Shown here piece by piece: positions 25,582 to 33,957 of a stretch of 43,302 nucleotides of DNA (its first letter is position 1; the number at the start of each line of letters is the position of its first letter). The notes below the pieces were generated by a model. That model made no database searches. It saw only the letters and a program-made list of their open reading frames with translations, and was not told the DNA's origin. Source of the DNA: an uncultured Clostridia bacterium (GTDB lineage: Bacteria > Bacillota > Clostridia > Christensenellales > UBA1242); assembly GCA_944383415.1 (NCBI GenBank), contig CALWPK010000002.1, positions 1-43,302 on the forward strand, written 5' to 3'. The position numbers were made by a program, and so were the translations under genes.

Positions 25582-27060
25582 ATGAAAAAATTGAGAGTAT
25601 GTCTTTTATTGATTGTGATGATACCTTGTATCTTTCTTTTTGGCGGTTGCGGAACTGAGCCTTATGTGGTCGACATAAAAAAGACCGACACTATCGGCAC
25701 TATAGATACCTACACTGTGTATTATTCTGACAATTCCACTTCGAATTTCACCGTTGAAAACGGCACTGACGGCGAGGACGGAGCAGATCTGACAATGGAG
25801 AATATCTTCGATTCTTTAGTTGATCGTGGAATATATACAGACACTAATGAAGATTATCTTAAATTCTTATCCGAATATCTGAATTTTTCAGTTGAAGAAA
25901 ATAGCATCAAAGATGCCGTCGTGAACGCTATGCCATCTGTTGTGAGCATATTTGTAGAGCATCCCGAAGCAACCATTATCGGAGAATTTCCCCACCTTGA
26001 AGAAACTGTGGACTCAAAGATCTATTGTGGTGCTGGAGTGGTATACGAGATGAATGAGGACTTCAGTTATATTATCACCAATTTTCACGTAGTTTATAAT
26101 TATTCTTCTGAGATTAGCAACAAAATTGCACGTTTGATATATGCATATCCTTATGGGCAAACGGCTATGCTGGCTGAGACGGACTCTACAGACGCCTTGA
26201 CAGAACCTACGCTAGAATTTGTAGGAGATGGAGTAGAATGTACTTTCATTGGCGGATCTATGAACTATGATATCGCAATCCTAAAAATTTCTACCAATAG
26301 TCTAAAGGCAGTCAATCCTGATGCGAAAGCAGCCACAATAGCAGATGGCTACAGCCTTGCAGACACTGCAATTGCTATAGGTAATCCTGAGGGAGATGGT
26401 GTAAGTGTGACTAGCGGAATTGTGTCTGTAGTTAGTGAAGAGATCACTATGACACGTGTTGACAAAAGTGGCAATGTGAAATTCCGCGTAATGCGAATCG
26501 ACACTGCCATCAATGGTGGAAATTCTGGTGGCGGACTATTCAATGACAAGGGCGAATTGATAGGAATTGTCAATTCAAAACTTACGATGACTGCAAATGG
26601 AAGCACGGTAGACAACATTGCCTATGCCCTTCCTTATGATAATGTGACGAAGGTGGCAGAAAACATTATTGATCAATACGAAAGCAGTTTGACCTTAGCA
26701 TCGAATTCTAGTTATCTGAATGTTTTGAAACTTTATTTGGGAGTATCTGTAACTAGTGAAAATACTCAGACATTATATAACTACAAAACTGATGAAATCA
26801 CAATTAGCGAAGATGCACTTGTAGTGAGTGTTGAAAAAAATTTGCTCGCTGAAAGAAAAGGAATAAAAGAAGGTGATATTATCACTTCTATCGTGATAAA
26901 TGACACCGAATACGAAATTAATCGTTATTATGAACTGAGTGAATTATTGTTGATGGTTCGCGTTGGTGATAATGTCCTGATCAATGTAGCACGCGATAAT
27001 TTGAATCATTCTATCGTGATAGGCACAATCACCTCAGATATGATGATAACAATTGTTTAA
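25582..27060 (+). CDS. HtrA/DegP-like S1C serine protease lipoprotein
   Basis: A 492-residue protein. A lipoprotein signal peptide ends at Cys23 (CIFLFGGC), so it is anchored to the outer face of the membrane. A short DGEDGAD linker and helical region follow. The protease domain has the triad in order: His in IITNFHVVY, Asp in NYDIAILKI, Ser in INGGNSGGGLF. A PDZ-like domain closes the protein (GVSVTS through KGIKEGDIITSIVIN). The loop around the His-Asp interval (about 26100-26260) is longer than usual. HtrA proteins degrade or refold damaged exported proteins. Most Gram-positive HtrAs have an N-terminal membrane helix, so lipid anchoring is a variation. It is a single-gene unit with its own promoter and a shared bidirectional terminator. 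Confidence 0.88.
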   Translation: MKKLRVCLLLIVMIPCIFLFGGCGTEPYVVDIKKTDTIGTIDTYTVYYSDNSTSNFTVENGTDGEDGADLTMENIFDSLVDRGIYTDTNEDYLKFLSEYLNFSVEENSIKDAVVNAMPSVVSIFVEHPEATIIGEFPHLEETVDSKIYCGAGVVYEMNEDFSYIITNFHVVYNYSSEISNKIARLIYAYPYGQTAMLAETDSTDALTEPTLEFVGDGVECTFIGGSMNYDIAILKISTNSLKAVNPDAKAATIADGYSLADTAIAIGNPEGDGVSVTSGIVSVVSEEITMTRVDKSGNVKFRVMRIDTAINGGNSGGGLFNDKGELIGIVNSKLTMTANGSTVDNIAYALPYDNVTKVAENIIDQYESSLTLASNSSYLNVLKLYLGVSVTSENTQTLYNYKTDEITISEDALVVSVEKNLLAERKGIKEGDIITSIVINDTEYEINRYYELSELLLMVRVGDNVLINVARDNLNHSIVIGTITSDMMITIV

Positions 27061-27081
27061 AAATCACTTTCTGTATAACAA

Positions 27082-27113
27082 AAAATATCTCCTAAAATTT
27101 CAGGAGATATTTT
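27082..27113. terminator. Bidirectional terminator between the protease and argS genes
   Basis: A 12-bp perfect stem, AAAATATCTCCT (27082-27093) / AGGAGATATTTT (27102-27113), with an 8-nt loop, flanked by A's on one side and T's on the other. It serves both convergent genes. Confidence 0.92.
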
Positions 27114-27181
27114 TGTTGAATGAAATTTATTTTTTCTATTAATTTCAAATGATGTTAATTATAGAATATAAACTATTGAAA

Positions 27182-28867
27182 TTACATTTCTTTGAGGCTG
27201 TCAATACATATCAAATCAAAACCCTGTTTCAAAATCTTTTTCAATCCATTAAGCAATTTGATTTTCGCATTGATTTCAGATATTGTTCCTTCTAGAACTT
27301 TTGTGCTGGTATAAAATTTGTTGAATGCCTTGCATAGATCCATCACGCGTTTTGCTACAAAACTAGGGTCACGTTTCACAAGCGCCTGCCAGCAGTCGGA
27401 CTCAAAACTATTCATCATCTTTGTCAATAAGAAAGCATCCGCATTGAAACAAGAATAGTCACATTCTGCATTTTTTGAATTACCAATACCTTCATTATAT
27501 TTTCGCAAAATGCTTTCTATACGCGTATAGGTATATTGCATATAAGGAGCGGTCTCACCTTCGAATGAAAATGCTTTCTCCACATCAAACACGCAATCTT
27601 TCCCTCGCTCTACTTTCAGCACACTGTAGTTCAACACCGCCCGAGACACCTTTTTTGCCACTTCCAAAGGCTTTTCTATTTCAAATTTTCTATCTTTGAT
27701 CACATCTTTTGCTTTTGACAAAACATATTCTATCAAATCTACCAAAACCGCCTGTTTGCCACGACGCGAACTGATTTTGCCGTCTGGCAGACTGAATCTG
27801 CCGTACGACACGTGCTCCAATCTAGACGCATAATCTTCGTGCATCAACTCTGCCACTTTGAACCATTGCTTGAAGTGCAAATCTTGCTCTACTGCGGTGA
27901 GATAAATCATTTTATCAAATTTATAATCGTGGTATCTAACGATAGAGGCGGATAGATCACGTGAGGCGTAGAGTGATGTTCCGTCACTTTTCAGCATAAT
28001 CGCTGGAGGCATATCATATTCAGACAAGTCCACGATTTGTGCCCCTTGACTAATTGATAAAAGGTTCTGCCTCTTCAATCTTTCGATCAATTCTGGTACA
28101 AATTGATTGAAATACATCTCTCCACGATAATCGTCAAATTCCACTCCGAGCAACTTAAATTTTTCAATGGCGTCTTTCAATGAAATCTTCACAATTGTCT
28201 CATAAATTGGGTATATTTCCTCGTCTTTTTGCTCAATTTTCTTGAAAATATCACGTGCCAACTGGGTGTATTTTTCATCCTGCGCTTCCAGTTGATTGAA
28301 TTTGATATAATAATCTTGGAGAGCGTCATTCCCACGTTTTTTGACCTCTTCAATGCTTCCGAATAGTTGAATGCCTCCTATGATTTTACCAAAAGGAGTA
28401 CCATAATCTCCCACAAAATTGAGACGCTTCACCGTGTAGCCAAACATTTCAAATAACCTACTTAGGCTCTCTCCAATGATCAGAGTTTTCAAATGTCCAA
28501 TGTGCAGATATTTCGCTAGATTAGGACTGCCATAATCAATGCAGACCACTTTTCCGCTACCAAGAGTGAGTTCCTTATCCTTATTCACATCAGCCAAAAT
28601 CACGTTTGAAACAGCCTTGATATTCAAAAAGAAATTTAGATATCCCTGCACCACTTCGACTTTTTCAACGTAATCGCTTTTTTTAAGAGACGACATTATA
28701 TCCAATGCAATTTGATTGGGATTTTTCTTGAGAATTTTTGAAAACGAAAAACAAGGTAGACAATAATCTCCCTTGTCAGATGAAATGGATTCTATGATCA
28801 AATCCTCATAATTAATATTCTCTATCTTTTCGCCAATTAGATCAGCAAGCATTTTCTTTATATTCAT
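27182..28867 (-). CDS. argS: Arginyl-tRNA synthetase
   Basis: A 561-residue class I aminoacyl-tRNA synthetase that charges tRNA-Arg with arginine and ATP. The N-terminal tRNA-binding domain (1-~100) is followed by the catalytic core, with DYGSPNLAKYLHIGHL (HIGH at 122-125) and NFVGDYGTPFGKIIGG. ISSRRGKQAVLVDLI stands where other class I enzymes carry KMSK. The C-terminal DALR anticodon-binding domain includes APYMQYTYTRIESIL. Length is normal. The promoter TTGCAA-N17-TATAAT ends 7 nt before the ATG with no ribosome site, so argS appears leaderless, which is unusual for an essential gene in a Gram-positive-like bacterium. Confidence 0.97.
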   Translation of the reverse strand: MNIKKMLADLIGEKIENINYEDLIIESISSDKGDYCLPCFSFSKILKKNPNQIALDIMSSLKKSDYVEKVEVVQGYLNFFLNIKAVSNVILADVNKDKELTLGSGKVVCIDYGSPNLAKYLHIGHLKTLIIGESLSRLFEMFGYTVKRLNFVGDYGTPFGKIIGGIQLFGSIEEVKKRGNDALQDYYIKFNQLEAQDEKYTQLARDIFKKIEQKDEEIYPIYETIVKISLKDAIEKFKLLGVEFDDYRGEMYFNQFVPELIERLKRQNLLSISQGAQIVDLSEYDMPPAIMLKSDGTSLYASRDLSASIVRYHDYKFDKMIYLTAVEQDLHFKQWFKVAELMHEDYASRLEHVSYGRFSLPDGKISSRRGKQAVLVDLIEYVLSKAKDVIKDRKFEIEKPLEVAKKVSRAVLNYSVLKVERGKDCVFDVEKAFSFEGETAPYMQYTYTRIESILRKYNEGIGNSKNAECDYSCFNADAFLLTKMMNSFESDCWQALVKRDPSFVAKRVMDLCKAFNKFYTSTKVLEGTISEINAKIKLLNGLKKILKQGFDLICIDSLKEM

Positions 28868-28874
28868 AACGATT

Positions 28875-28903
28875 ATTATAGCATATCACAATCTTTTTTG
28901 CAA
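28875..28903 (-). promoter_or_regulatory. argS promoter, leaderless
   Basis: On the minus strand TTGCAA (28903-28898), a 17-nt spacer and TATAAT (28880-28875). Seven nt separate the -10 box from the ATG at 28867. Confidence 0.8.
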
Positions 28904-28927
28904 TCAAATTCAATGCCACCCTAGCAT

Positions 28928-29521
28928 TCATTCCAATTCCAAAACTCTATCAGATTCAATGGCGCGATTGATAATCTCGCCTATATCTTTCCAATTGTCC
29001 ACGAAAGTGAGATCTTTGTATCTTTCATTGTTCTTTGGCTTGTTATAACAAATACTTTTGATTCCGTTTACCATCGCATTTAGGCAATTTGATGGCGAGT
29101 CATCTATCAGACAATCAATATCAAATCGTTTGCAAAATTCAGCCTTGTTATTACAATTGAGAATCATACCTGAATACATCAAATTTGATTTTGAAAAAAT
29201 CTGTCGCAAAATGGCATTGAGCGAAGCGAAATTCGGACGACTAGATAATAGATATACTTTCACTCCACGCTCAAACCAAACATTCACAGCGTCAGTAGAA
29301 TCTTCCAATACTGTATAGTTTGAAAACTTTCCCATCTTGGTGAATCTGTGTATAAGTTTCGACAACAAACCACATTTGTCATCCGACTCATCCTTGATGA
29401 CTGAATATTTCAACTCTTTGTTCTGCGAAGCACTTCCGCCCGGAAACAACTTGCATACCTGATACAAGTGCGATCTACAATTAATTAGTGTATGATCTAC
29501 ATCTACAGCAATCTTTTTCAT
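28928..29521 (-). CDS. HAD-superfamily 5'(3')-deoxyribonucleotidase-like protein
   Basis: A 197-residue protein. It opens with KKIAVDVDHTLI (D7 nucleophile, D9 acid). Motif II is LLSSRP and the C-terminal motif is CLIDDSPSN; together these fit the NT5C/deoxyribonucleotidase-like branch of HAD phosphatases. It would remove phosphate from a nucleotide or other small molecule in the cytoplasm; the substrate is not certain. It lies upstream of argS in the same direction, but each has its own promoter. The TTGCAT-N17-TAATAT promoter ends 7 nt before the ATG, again with no ribosome site. Confidence 0.75.
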   Translation of the reverse strand: MKKIAVDVDHTLINCRSHLYQVCKLFPGGSASQNKELKYSVIKDESDDKCGLLSKLIHRFTKMGKFSNYTVLEDSTDAVNVWFERGVKVYLLSSRPNFASLNAILRQIFSKSNLMYSGMILNCNNKAEFCKRFDIDCLIDDSPSNCLNAMVNGIKSICYNKPKNNERYKDLTFVDNWKDIGEIINRAIESDRVLELE

Positions 29522-29528
29522 AATTGTT

Positions 29529-29557
29529 ATATTATCACACCAAACTCAATAATGCAA
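29529..29557 (-). promoter_or_regulatory. Promoter of the HAD nucleotidase-like gene, leaderless
   Basis: On the minus strand TTGCAT (29557-29552), a 17-nt spacer and TAATAT (29534-29529), 7 nt before ATG 29521. Confidence 0.7.
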
Positions 29558-29575
29558 TAGCAAAATTGAAATTTT

Positions 29576-29926
29576 TCAATTTTTTAATACCTCACTTGTA
29601 ACATTCGTATATGCACGAGTAAGTCCTCCCGCTCCCAATTTGATACCTCCAAAATATCTCACCACCGCCACCAACGTATTTGTCAAATTCTTTTTTTTCA
29701 TCACTTGCAGAATAGGATATCCAGCCGTTCTGTTCGGCTCACCATCATCGCTACATTTTTCACTGACCAATTCTTTGTTGTATAAATATGCAAAACAAAT
29801 ATGATTTGCTTTCTTATGTTCTTTTTTTAAGTTTTGCAAAATCTCTTTCACCTCTTGTAGTGAATTAATTTCATATTTATATGCTATAAATTTTGACTTT
29901 TTTATCACCAATTCCGCACTGTTCAT
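29576..29926 (-). CDS. YigZ/IMPACT-family protein, single-domain form
   Basis: A 116-residue protein covering only the N-terminal IMPACT (UPF0029) domain: KKSKFIAYKYEI at the start, SDDGEPNRTAGYPILQVM and VVRYFGGIKLGAGGLTRAY, which are the family signatures. Bacterial YigZ is normally about 200 residues with a second ferredoxin-like domain (DUF1949), absent here. Eukaryotic IMPACT influences translation control through GCN1/GCN2; the bacterial role is unclear. The start is supported by TTGAAA-N16-TAATAT, with the -10 ending 6 nt before the ATG. The preceding HAD gene begins 54 nt downstream of its stop and has its own promoter. Confidence 0.85.
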   Translation of the reverse strand: MNSAELVIKKSKFIAYKYEINSLQEVKEILQNLKKEHKKANHICFAYLYNKELVSEKCSDDGEPNRTAGYPILQVMKKKNLTNTLVAVVRYFGGIKLGAGGLTRAYTNVTSEVLKN

Positions 29927-29932
29927 AACTAT

Positions 29933-29960
29933 ATATTACCAAAAACTTAATATATTTCAA
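29933..29960 (-). promoter_or_regulatory. Promoter of the YigZ-like gene, leaderless
   Basis: On the minus strand TTGAAA (29960-29955), a 16-nt spacer and TAATAT (29938-29933), 6 nt before ATG 29926. Confidence 0.6.
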
Positions 29961-30054
29961 AACATTTCTTATCTTCGCAAATTGAAATTAAGATTAAATC
30001 TATATTTAAAAGAAATTGTTTTTGCAAATTTTTCATACTATATAAAAATAAACA

Positions 30055-30077
30055 AAAAAGCGAATTAATCGCTTTTT
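30055..30077 (-). terminator. Terminator overlapping the degV stop codon
   Basis: On the minus strand AAAAGCGA and TCGCTTTT pair around a short loop made of the stop codon region (TTAAT), with six T's at the 3' side. The last codons of the DegV gene (K-S-D-stop) lie within the hairpin. Confidence 0.8.
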
Positions 30078-30985
30078 ATCATTTTTTCTATTATCCCCAT
30101 TCTGTCCACACAATAGCCTACAGCCATAGCGTTAGGCCCCGTGTGACACACGATGAATAGAGGTAGTGGATCGAATGTAAAGAATGGAAATTCTGGTAAC
30201 GAGTTTGCAACTTCTTCTCTAAAATCTTTCAATTCTTGTGCATTTATATCTGGATTGCTATGCGCCATCCCAATATATACTTTTCCTTCTTTCGCTTCTT
30301 CTGGGAATCTCTCCATAATTTCTTTTTTGGTAGCATTGATCATCTTTGCCCTAGCCTGTTTCATTGACATAACTTTAGCAAAAGCGTCCAGTTTGCCTCC
30401 GTGTATTTGAAGTATAGGTTTGATATTTAATAGCGTTCCAATTGCAGCCGCAGCAGGTGTCACCCTTCCACCCTTCTTCAAATATCTGAGCGTATCTACA
30501 GCAATATAGACTCCACATTCGCCTCTAGTCTTTTCAAGATACTCTTTGATTTCCTTGCCAGATTTTCCATTGTCGATCATATATCTAGCCTCAAACATCG
30601 CCATCTTATTCATATAAGCAACGCGCTGATTGTTCACGACAAAGACTTTACCTTCAAATTCATCGGTATGGCTTGCATTGATTGCAGTGTTGCAAGACTC
30701 GCTTAAGCCACTAGACAAAATAATGTAGACCAACTCATCGTAGTCTTTCAAAATATTTCTCCACTCTTCCTTGATCATTTCAATGCTTGGTTGAGATGTG
30801 CTGACGTCCGTCTTTTTGTCAGCAAGGAATCTATAAAATTCCTCATAAGTCATATTCTGATTTTCGTAATACTCTTCTCCATTGACGATGAAAGAAATTG
30901 GAATCATTTTTGTAATATGGATCTTTTCCATCTCTTCTTTGGTCAAACTTCCTGAATTATCTACCACTAATGCAATTTTTTTCAT
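30065..30985 (-). CDS. DegV-family fatty-acid-binding protein
   Basis: A 306-residue protein with full DegV features: VVDNSGSLTKEEM at the start, STSQPSIEM, an LSSGLSESCNTAINA loop that contacts the fatty-acid carboxylate in family structures, LRYLKKGGRV and CHTGPNAMAVGY near the end. DegV/FakB proteins hold a fatty acid for phosphorylation by a FakA kinase before its entry into phospholipid synthesis; no kinase gene is in this window. An AAGGAG ribosome site precedes the ATG. A second DegV gene (32990) lies in the divergent operon, and a 7+7 dyad between promoter and start (31005-31020) suggests control by the adjacent TetR protein. Confidence 0.9.
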   Translation of the reverse strand: MKKIALVVDNSGSLTKEEMEKIHITKMIPISFIVNGEEYYENQNMTYEEFYRFLADKKTDVSTSQPSIEMIKEEWRNILKDYDELVYIILSSGLSESCNTAINASHTDEFEGKVFVVNNQRVAYMNKMAMFEARYMIDNGKSGKEIKEYLEKTRGECGVYIAVDTLRYLKKGGRVTPAAAAIGTLLNIKPILQIHGGKLDAFAKVMSMKQARAKMINATKKEIMERFPEEAKEGKVYIGMAHSNPDINAQELKDFREEVANSLPEFPFFTFDPLPLFIVCHTGPNAMAVGYCVDRMGIIEKMIKSD

Positions 30986-31004
30986 ATTATCTCCTTATTC
31001 AAAA

Positions 31005-31020
31005 ATAAACAAATGTTTAT
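31005..31020. promoter_or_regulatory. Likely TetR operator in the degV leader
   Basis: ATAAACA (31005-31011), two bases, TGTTTAT (31014-31020): perfect 7-bp arms located downstream of the degV -10 box and upstream of its ribosome site. A half site, TGTTTAT (31123-31129), lies in the spacer of the divergent tetR promoter. Confidence 0.55.
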
Positions 31021-31026
31021 AATTGT

Positions 31027-31055
31027 ATTATAATAAACTTAACAAAATTCTACAA
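31027..31055 (-). promoter_or_regulatory. degV promoter
   Basis: On the minus strand TTGTAG (31055-31050), a 17-nt spacer and TATAAT (31032-31027). The leader is about 35 nt and contains the dyad and the ribosome site. Confidence 0.7.
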
Positions 31056-31112
31056 CTAAAATGTAATATTTTAAAAAAATTCATTAAAATGATTACCAAC
31101 TCTAGACAATCA

Positions 31113-31141
31113 TTGACAATTCTGTTTATTTTTGATAAAAT
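31113..31141 (+). promoter_or_regulatory. tetR-rlmD-degV promoter, leaderless
   Basis: TTGACA (31113-31118), a 17-nt spacer and TAAAAT (31136-31141). Six nt separate the -10 box from ATG 31148, which therefore lies at about the transcription start. Confidence 0.8.
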
Positions 31142-31147
31142 TGAGTT

Positions 31148-31741
31148 ATGAAAAAAGCGGAATACAAAAATTCAATATTGAGCAAAAAGAAAATTGCGTC
31201 CACTTATTTAAAACTCCTAATAAAGACGGGCAACAAATTCACTGTCACTGACGTGGTGAATGCCGTAGGGATGAATCGCGGGACATTTTATTTGCATTTC
31301 AAAAATTTGGATGATGTAGCAAAATATATTGAAGATGAACTTGCGTCAAATTTCAAAGAATTGGAAATTGATTTTCGTATGACAGACATCGATCATTTTC
31401 CTGAAGTAATGATTGAAAGATTGAATGAATTGTTGTCAAAAGATATTGATTATTATCGTCTTATCATCACCGCGACTGGCAATAGTAATCTTATGGAGAA
31501 AATCAAAAATTCAATCTTGAAATCTATATCCAACAATTTCAAAATTATGAAATACGTGACTAATTATGAAAACTTTAAAATGGTGGTTCAATATGTGGTT
31601 GGCGGAGTGGTGAATGTATATACCGATTGGTTCAAAGGCAACATCAATTGTATGCTAGATGACTTGAAAAAATTTTTACCAATGCTCATCCGTCAGGGAT
31701 TAAAAGGAATTATAAGGAGCAATGCAGGCGAATATTATTGA
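31148..31741 (+). CDS. TetR-family transcriptional regulator
   Basis: A 197-residue protein. The N-terminal helix-turn-helix is clear: FTVTDVVNAVGMNRGTFYLH then FKNLDDV, matching the TetR T-x-x-x-I-...-G-x-x-x-G-x-F/L-Y-x-H/Y-F pattern. The C-terminal domain binds an unknown ligand; it resembles the all-helical domain of DhaS-like regulators. It starts an operon with rlmD (20-nt overlap) and a second degV, divergent from the first degV. Given that both flanking ends carry fatty-acid-binding DegV proteins, a fatty-acid or acyl-CoA signal is a reasonable guess. Transcription appears leaderless. Confidence 0.85.
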   Translation: MKKAEYKNSILSKKKIASTYLKLLIKTGNKFTVTDVVNAVGMNRGTFYLHFKNLDDVAKYIEDELASNFKELEIDFRMTDIDHFPEVMIERLNELLSKDIDYYRLIITATGNSNLMEKIKNSILKSISNNFKIMKYVTNYENFKMVVQYVVGGVVNVYTDWFKGNINCMLDDLKKFLPMLIRQGLKGIIRSNAGEYY

Positions 31742-32990
31742 TTATGGTATGAATGCTGAAGGAGTGGCAAAAGAAAATGATTTTATATACTTTGTCCCAT
31801 ACGCATTAGTTGGCGAAAAGGTAGAAATAGAGATCGAGCGTCTTTACAAAAATTATGCAGATGCAAAATTGAAATCTATACTTTCTCCATCTTCAAAAAG
31901 ACGAAAGCCACCCTGCCCATATTTCTATGATTGCGGTGGATGTTCTCTTCAGCACGCTAGTTATAGTGAACAACTGAGATACAAATCATTATTGGTGAAA
32001 AAGACTATCAAAAAAATTGCTGAACTCGACTGTGACGTCTCACCAACAGTACCTAGTGACAAAATTTTTCATTATCGCAACAAAGCGAGTTTCAATTTTT
32101 CGGTCAATAGTGCAGGTTTTTTCAAACAAAAATCGAAAGAAATTGTAGACATCTCGAATTGTCTAATCCTCAATGAAAATATAAATAAAGTTTATACAAT
32201 ATTTTTGCAATATTTGAATGATCACCGATCAATTCGTCCTAATATCAAAAATTTGGTTGTACGTGCTATTGATAATCAAATTCTGATTGGAATCGTTGCC
32301 AAAATCTATATTGATTGTACCGATTTCTATGAAACTTTGAAAAAGCATTTTGAAAGTATAGGTTTGTATCTTGTCGTCAACACTAGGAATGACTCGGTAG
32401 TGCTGAGCGGGAAAACATTTTTCATAGCAGGGACAAGACAGATAGCGATCGAAAATTTTGATCTAAAATATAGTATAGATTTGCTCTCTTTCCACCAAAC
32501 GAATATAAATATACAAAACAAAATTTATACAAAGGTTCTAGATTATATTAAGACAAATGAAATCGTCATAAATGCATTCAGCGGAGCAGGATTGCTGAGC
32601 GCAATATGTGCCAGACGAGCGAAATTCGTCTACGGTGTGGAGATAGAAAAAAGTTCACACATCGAGGCTGAGAAACTTGTCAAAAATAACAAAATAAAAA
32701 ATGTAAAAAACATTTTAGGCGACTTCAATCTCGAATATAAAAAAATAAATAAAATTGCAGACACTATCATCCTTGACCCAGCCAAAAAAGGATGCGGAAA
32801 AGACATTTTGCGACAGATTATCGGAATAAAATCAATAATTTATATATCCTGTAACCCTATAGCACTATCAAAAGATTTGCAATTTTTGAAAAATGACTAT
32901 ATAATAGAAGAGATTATTCCGTATGATATGTTCCCAAACACAAATCAAGTGGAAACATTAGTCAAATTAAAATTTAAAGGAGAACAATAA
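31722..32990 (+). CDS. rlmD: 23S rRNA (uracil-5-)-methyltransferase RlmD-type
   Basis: A 422-residue protein. An N-terminal TRAM-like region is followed by a 4Fe-4S site (C65, C71 and C74 in CPYFYDCGGCSLQH, and a fourth Cys in ISNCLIL). The SAM domain has INAFSGAGLLSAI, and the catalytic Cys region reads TIILDPAKKGCGKDIL, then YISCNPIALSKDL. The family methylates U at C5 in 23S rRNA (E. coli U1939 by RlmD, or U747 by RlmC) or tRNA U54 in TrmA; assignment to RlmD is the common annotation, not certain. The start overlaps the end of tetR by 20 nt (AAGGAGCA upstream). Its stop overlaps the next degV start (TAATG). Confidence 0.85.
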   Translation: MQANIIDYGMNAEGVAKENDFIYFVPYALVGEKVEIEIERLYKNYADAKLKSILSPSSKRRKPPCPYFYDCGGCSLQHASYSEQLRYKSLLVKKTIKKIAELDCDVSPTVPSDKIFHYRNKASFNFSVNSAGFFKQKSKEIVDISNCLILNENINKVYTIFLQYLNDHRSIRPNIKNLVVRAIDNQILIGIVAKIYIDCTDFYETLKKHFESIGLYLVVNTRNDSVVLSGKTFFIAGTRQIAIENFDLKYSIDLLSFHQTNINIQNKIYTKVLDYIKTNEIVINAFSGAGLLSAICARRAKFVYGVEIEKSSHIEAEKLVKNNKIKNVKNILGDFNLEYKKINKIADTIILDPAKKGCGKDILRQIIGIKSIIYISCNPIALSKDLQFLKNDYIIEEIIPYDMFPNTNQVETLVKLKFKGEQ

Positions 32991-33835
32991 TGATTATAAG
33001 TACTGATTCTACAGCGAATTTACCTCAAGAATATTATGAAAAACTAAACATTCGTATGATACCTATGCAGATCAACCTTGATGATAATACATATAATGAT
33101 CTTAGTGCAGATCTGCCAGTCGAAGAATACTATCAAAAAATGCGTGACGGTTCCACTCCGACAACCTCTCAGATCAACGAATTCCGTGCACGAGAATATC
33201 TTGAGGAATTGCTAAAGTCTGGCGAAGATATTTTGCATATTGGTTTTTCATCCGCTCTCAGCGGAAGCACCGCCACGATGAAACGACTTGCAGACGAATA
33301 CAATGAAAAGAACAAAAACAAAATCATTGTGATCGACTCACTAAATGCTGCATCGGGCGAAGGTTTGTTGGTGATGAAGGCATACGAATTGATGCAGGAA
33401 GGAAAATCAATAGATGAAATAGCGGAAACTATCCGCGCGCTCATTCCTTATGCTTGCAGTTATTTCACAGTTGAGCAATTAAAATATCTTGTTCGCGGTG
33501 GCAGAGTGAGCAAAGTGAGCGGAATGTTGGGTTCACTTCTCAATATCAAGCCTGTGCTACGCGTGGACGAGCAAGGTAGATTAGTATCATATAGAAAAAT
33601 AATTTCAAGAAGAAAAGCAATTAGCGAACTAAAAAAGATTTGTGCTGAAAAGATTGCAGACAAAAAATATGTATTTATCAACCACGCAGTATGTCTAGAA
33701 GATGCAGAAAACTTGGCTAAAGCACTGAAAGAAGAGTTGGGAGTAGATCCTATAGTGACAGATTTGACGCAAGTCATCGGTTGCCACACAGGACCGGGAC
33801 TATTGGCGCTATTCTTCTTTGGCAAAGAAAAATAA
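32990..33835 (+). CDS. DegV-family fatty-acid-binding protein, second copy
   Basis: A 281-residue protein with STDSTANLPQEYYEKLNI, TTSQI, GFSSALSGSTATMKR, LKYLVRGGRVSKVSGMLGSL and CHTGPGLLALFF: a complete DegV fold with both lipid-binding signatures. It is the last gene of the tetR-rlmD-degV operon, starting at TAATG with AAAGGAG upstream in the rlmD end. It is only moderately similar to the divergent 306-residue DegV (30065-30985), so the two may bind different fatty acids, as different FakB proteins do. A strong terminator follows about 50 nt after the stop. Confidence 0.9.
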   Translation: MIISTDSTANLPQEYYEKLNIRMIPMQINLDDNTYNDLSADLPVEEYYQKMRDGSTPTTSQINEFRAREYLEELLKSGEDILHIGFSSALSGSTATMKRLADEYNEKNKNKIIVIDSLNAASGEGLLVMKAYELMQEGKSIDEIAETIRALIPYACSYFTVEQLKYLVRGGRVSKVSGMLGSLLNIKPVLRVDEQGRLVSYRKIISRRKAISELKKICAEKIADKKYVFINHAVCLEDAENLAKALKEELGVDPIVTDLTQVIGCHTGPGLLALFFFGKEK

Positions 33836-33886
33836 AATCACTCTAAAATAAAAGTGCACTAATGTTAAATCATTTTGAAATTACAA

Positions 33887-33916
33887 AAAAAGGAACTATA
33901 CGAAAAGTTCCTTTTT
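33887..33916. terminator. Bidirectional terminator between degV and the IMPase-like gene
   Basis: An 11-bp stem, AAAAAGGAACT (33887-33897) / AGTTCCTTTTT (33906-33916), with an 8-nt loop and T-runs on both strands, between convergent genes. Confidence 0.92.
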
Positions 33917-33957
33917 ATTATTTTTAGATTAAAAATTCATATTAATGTAATATCAGT

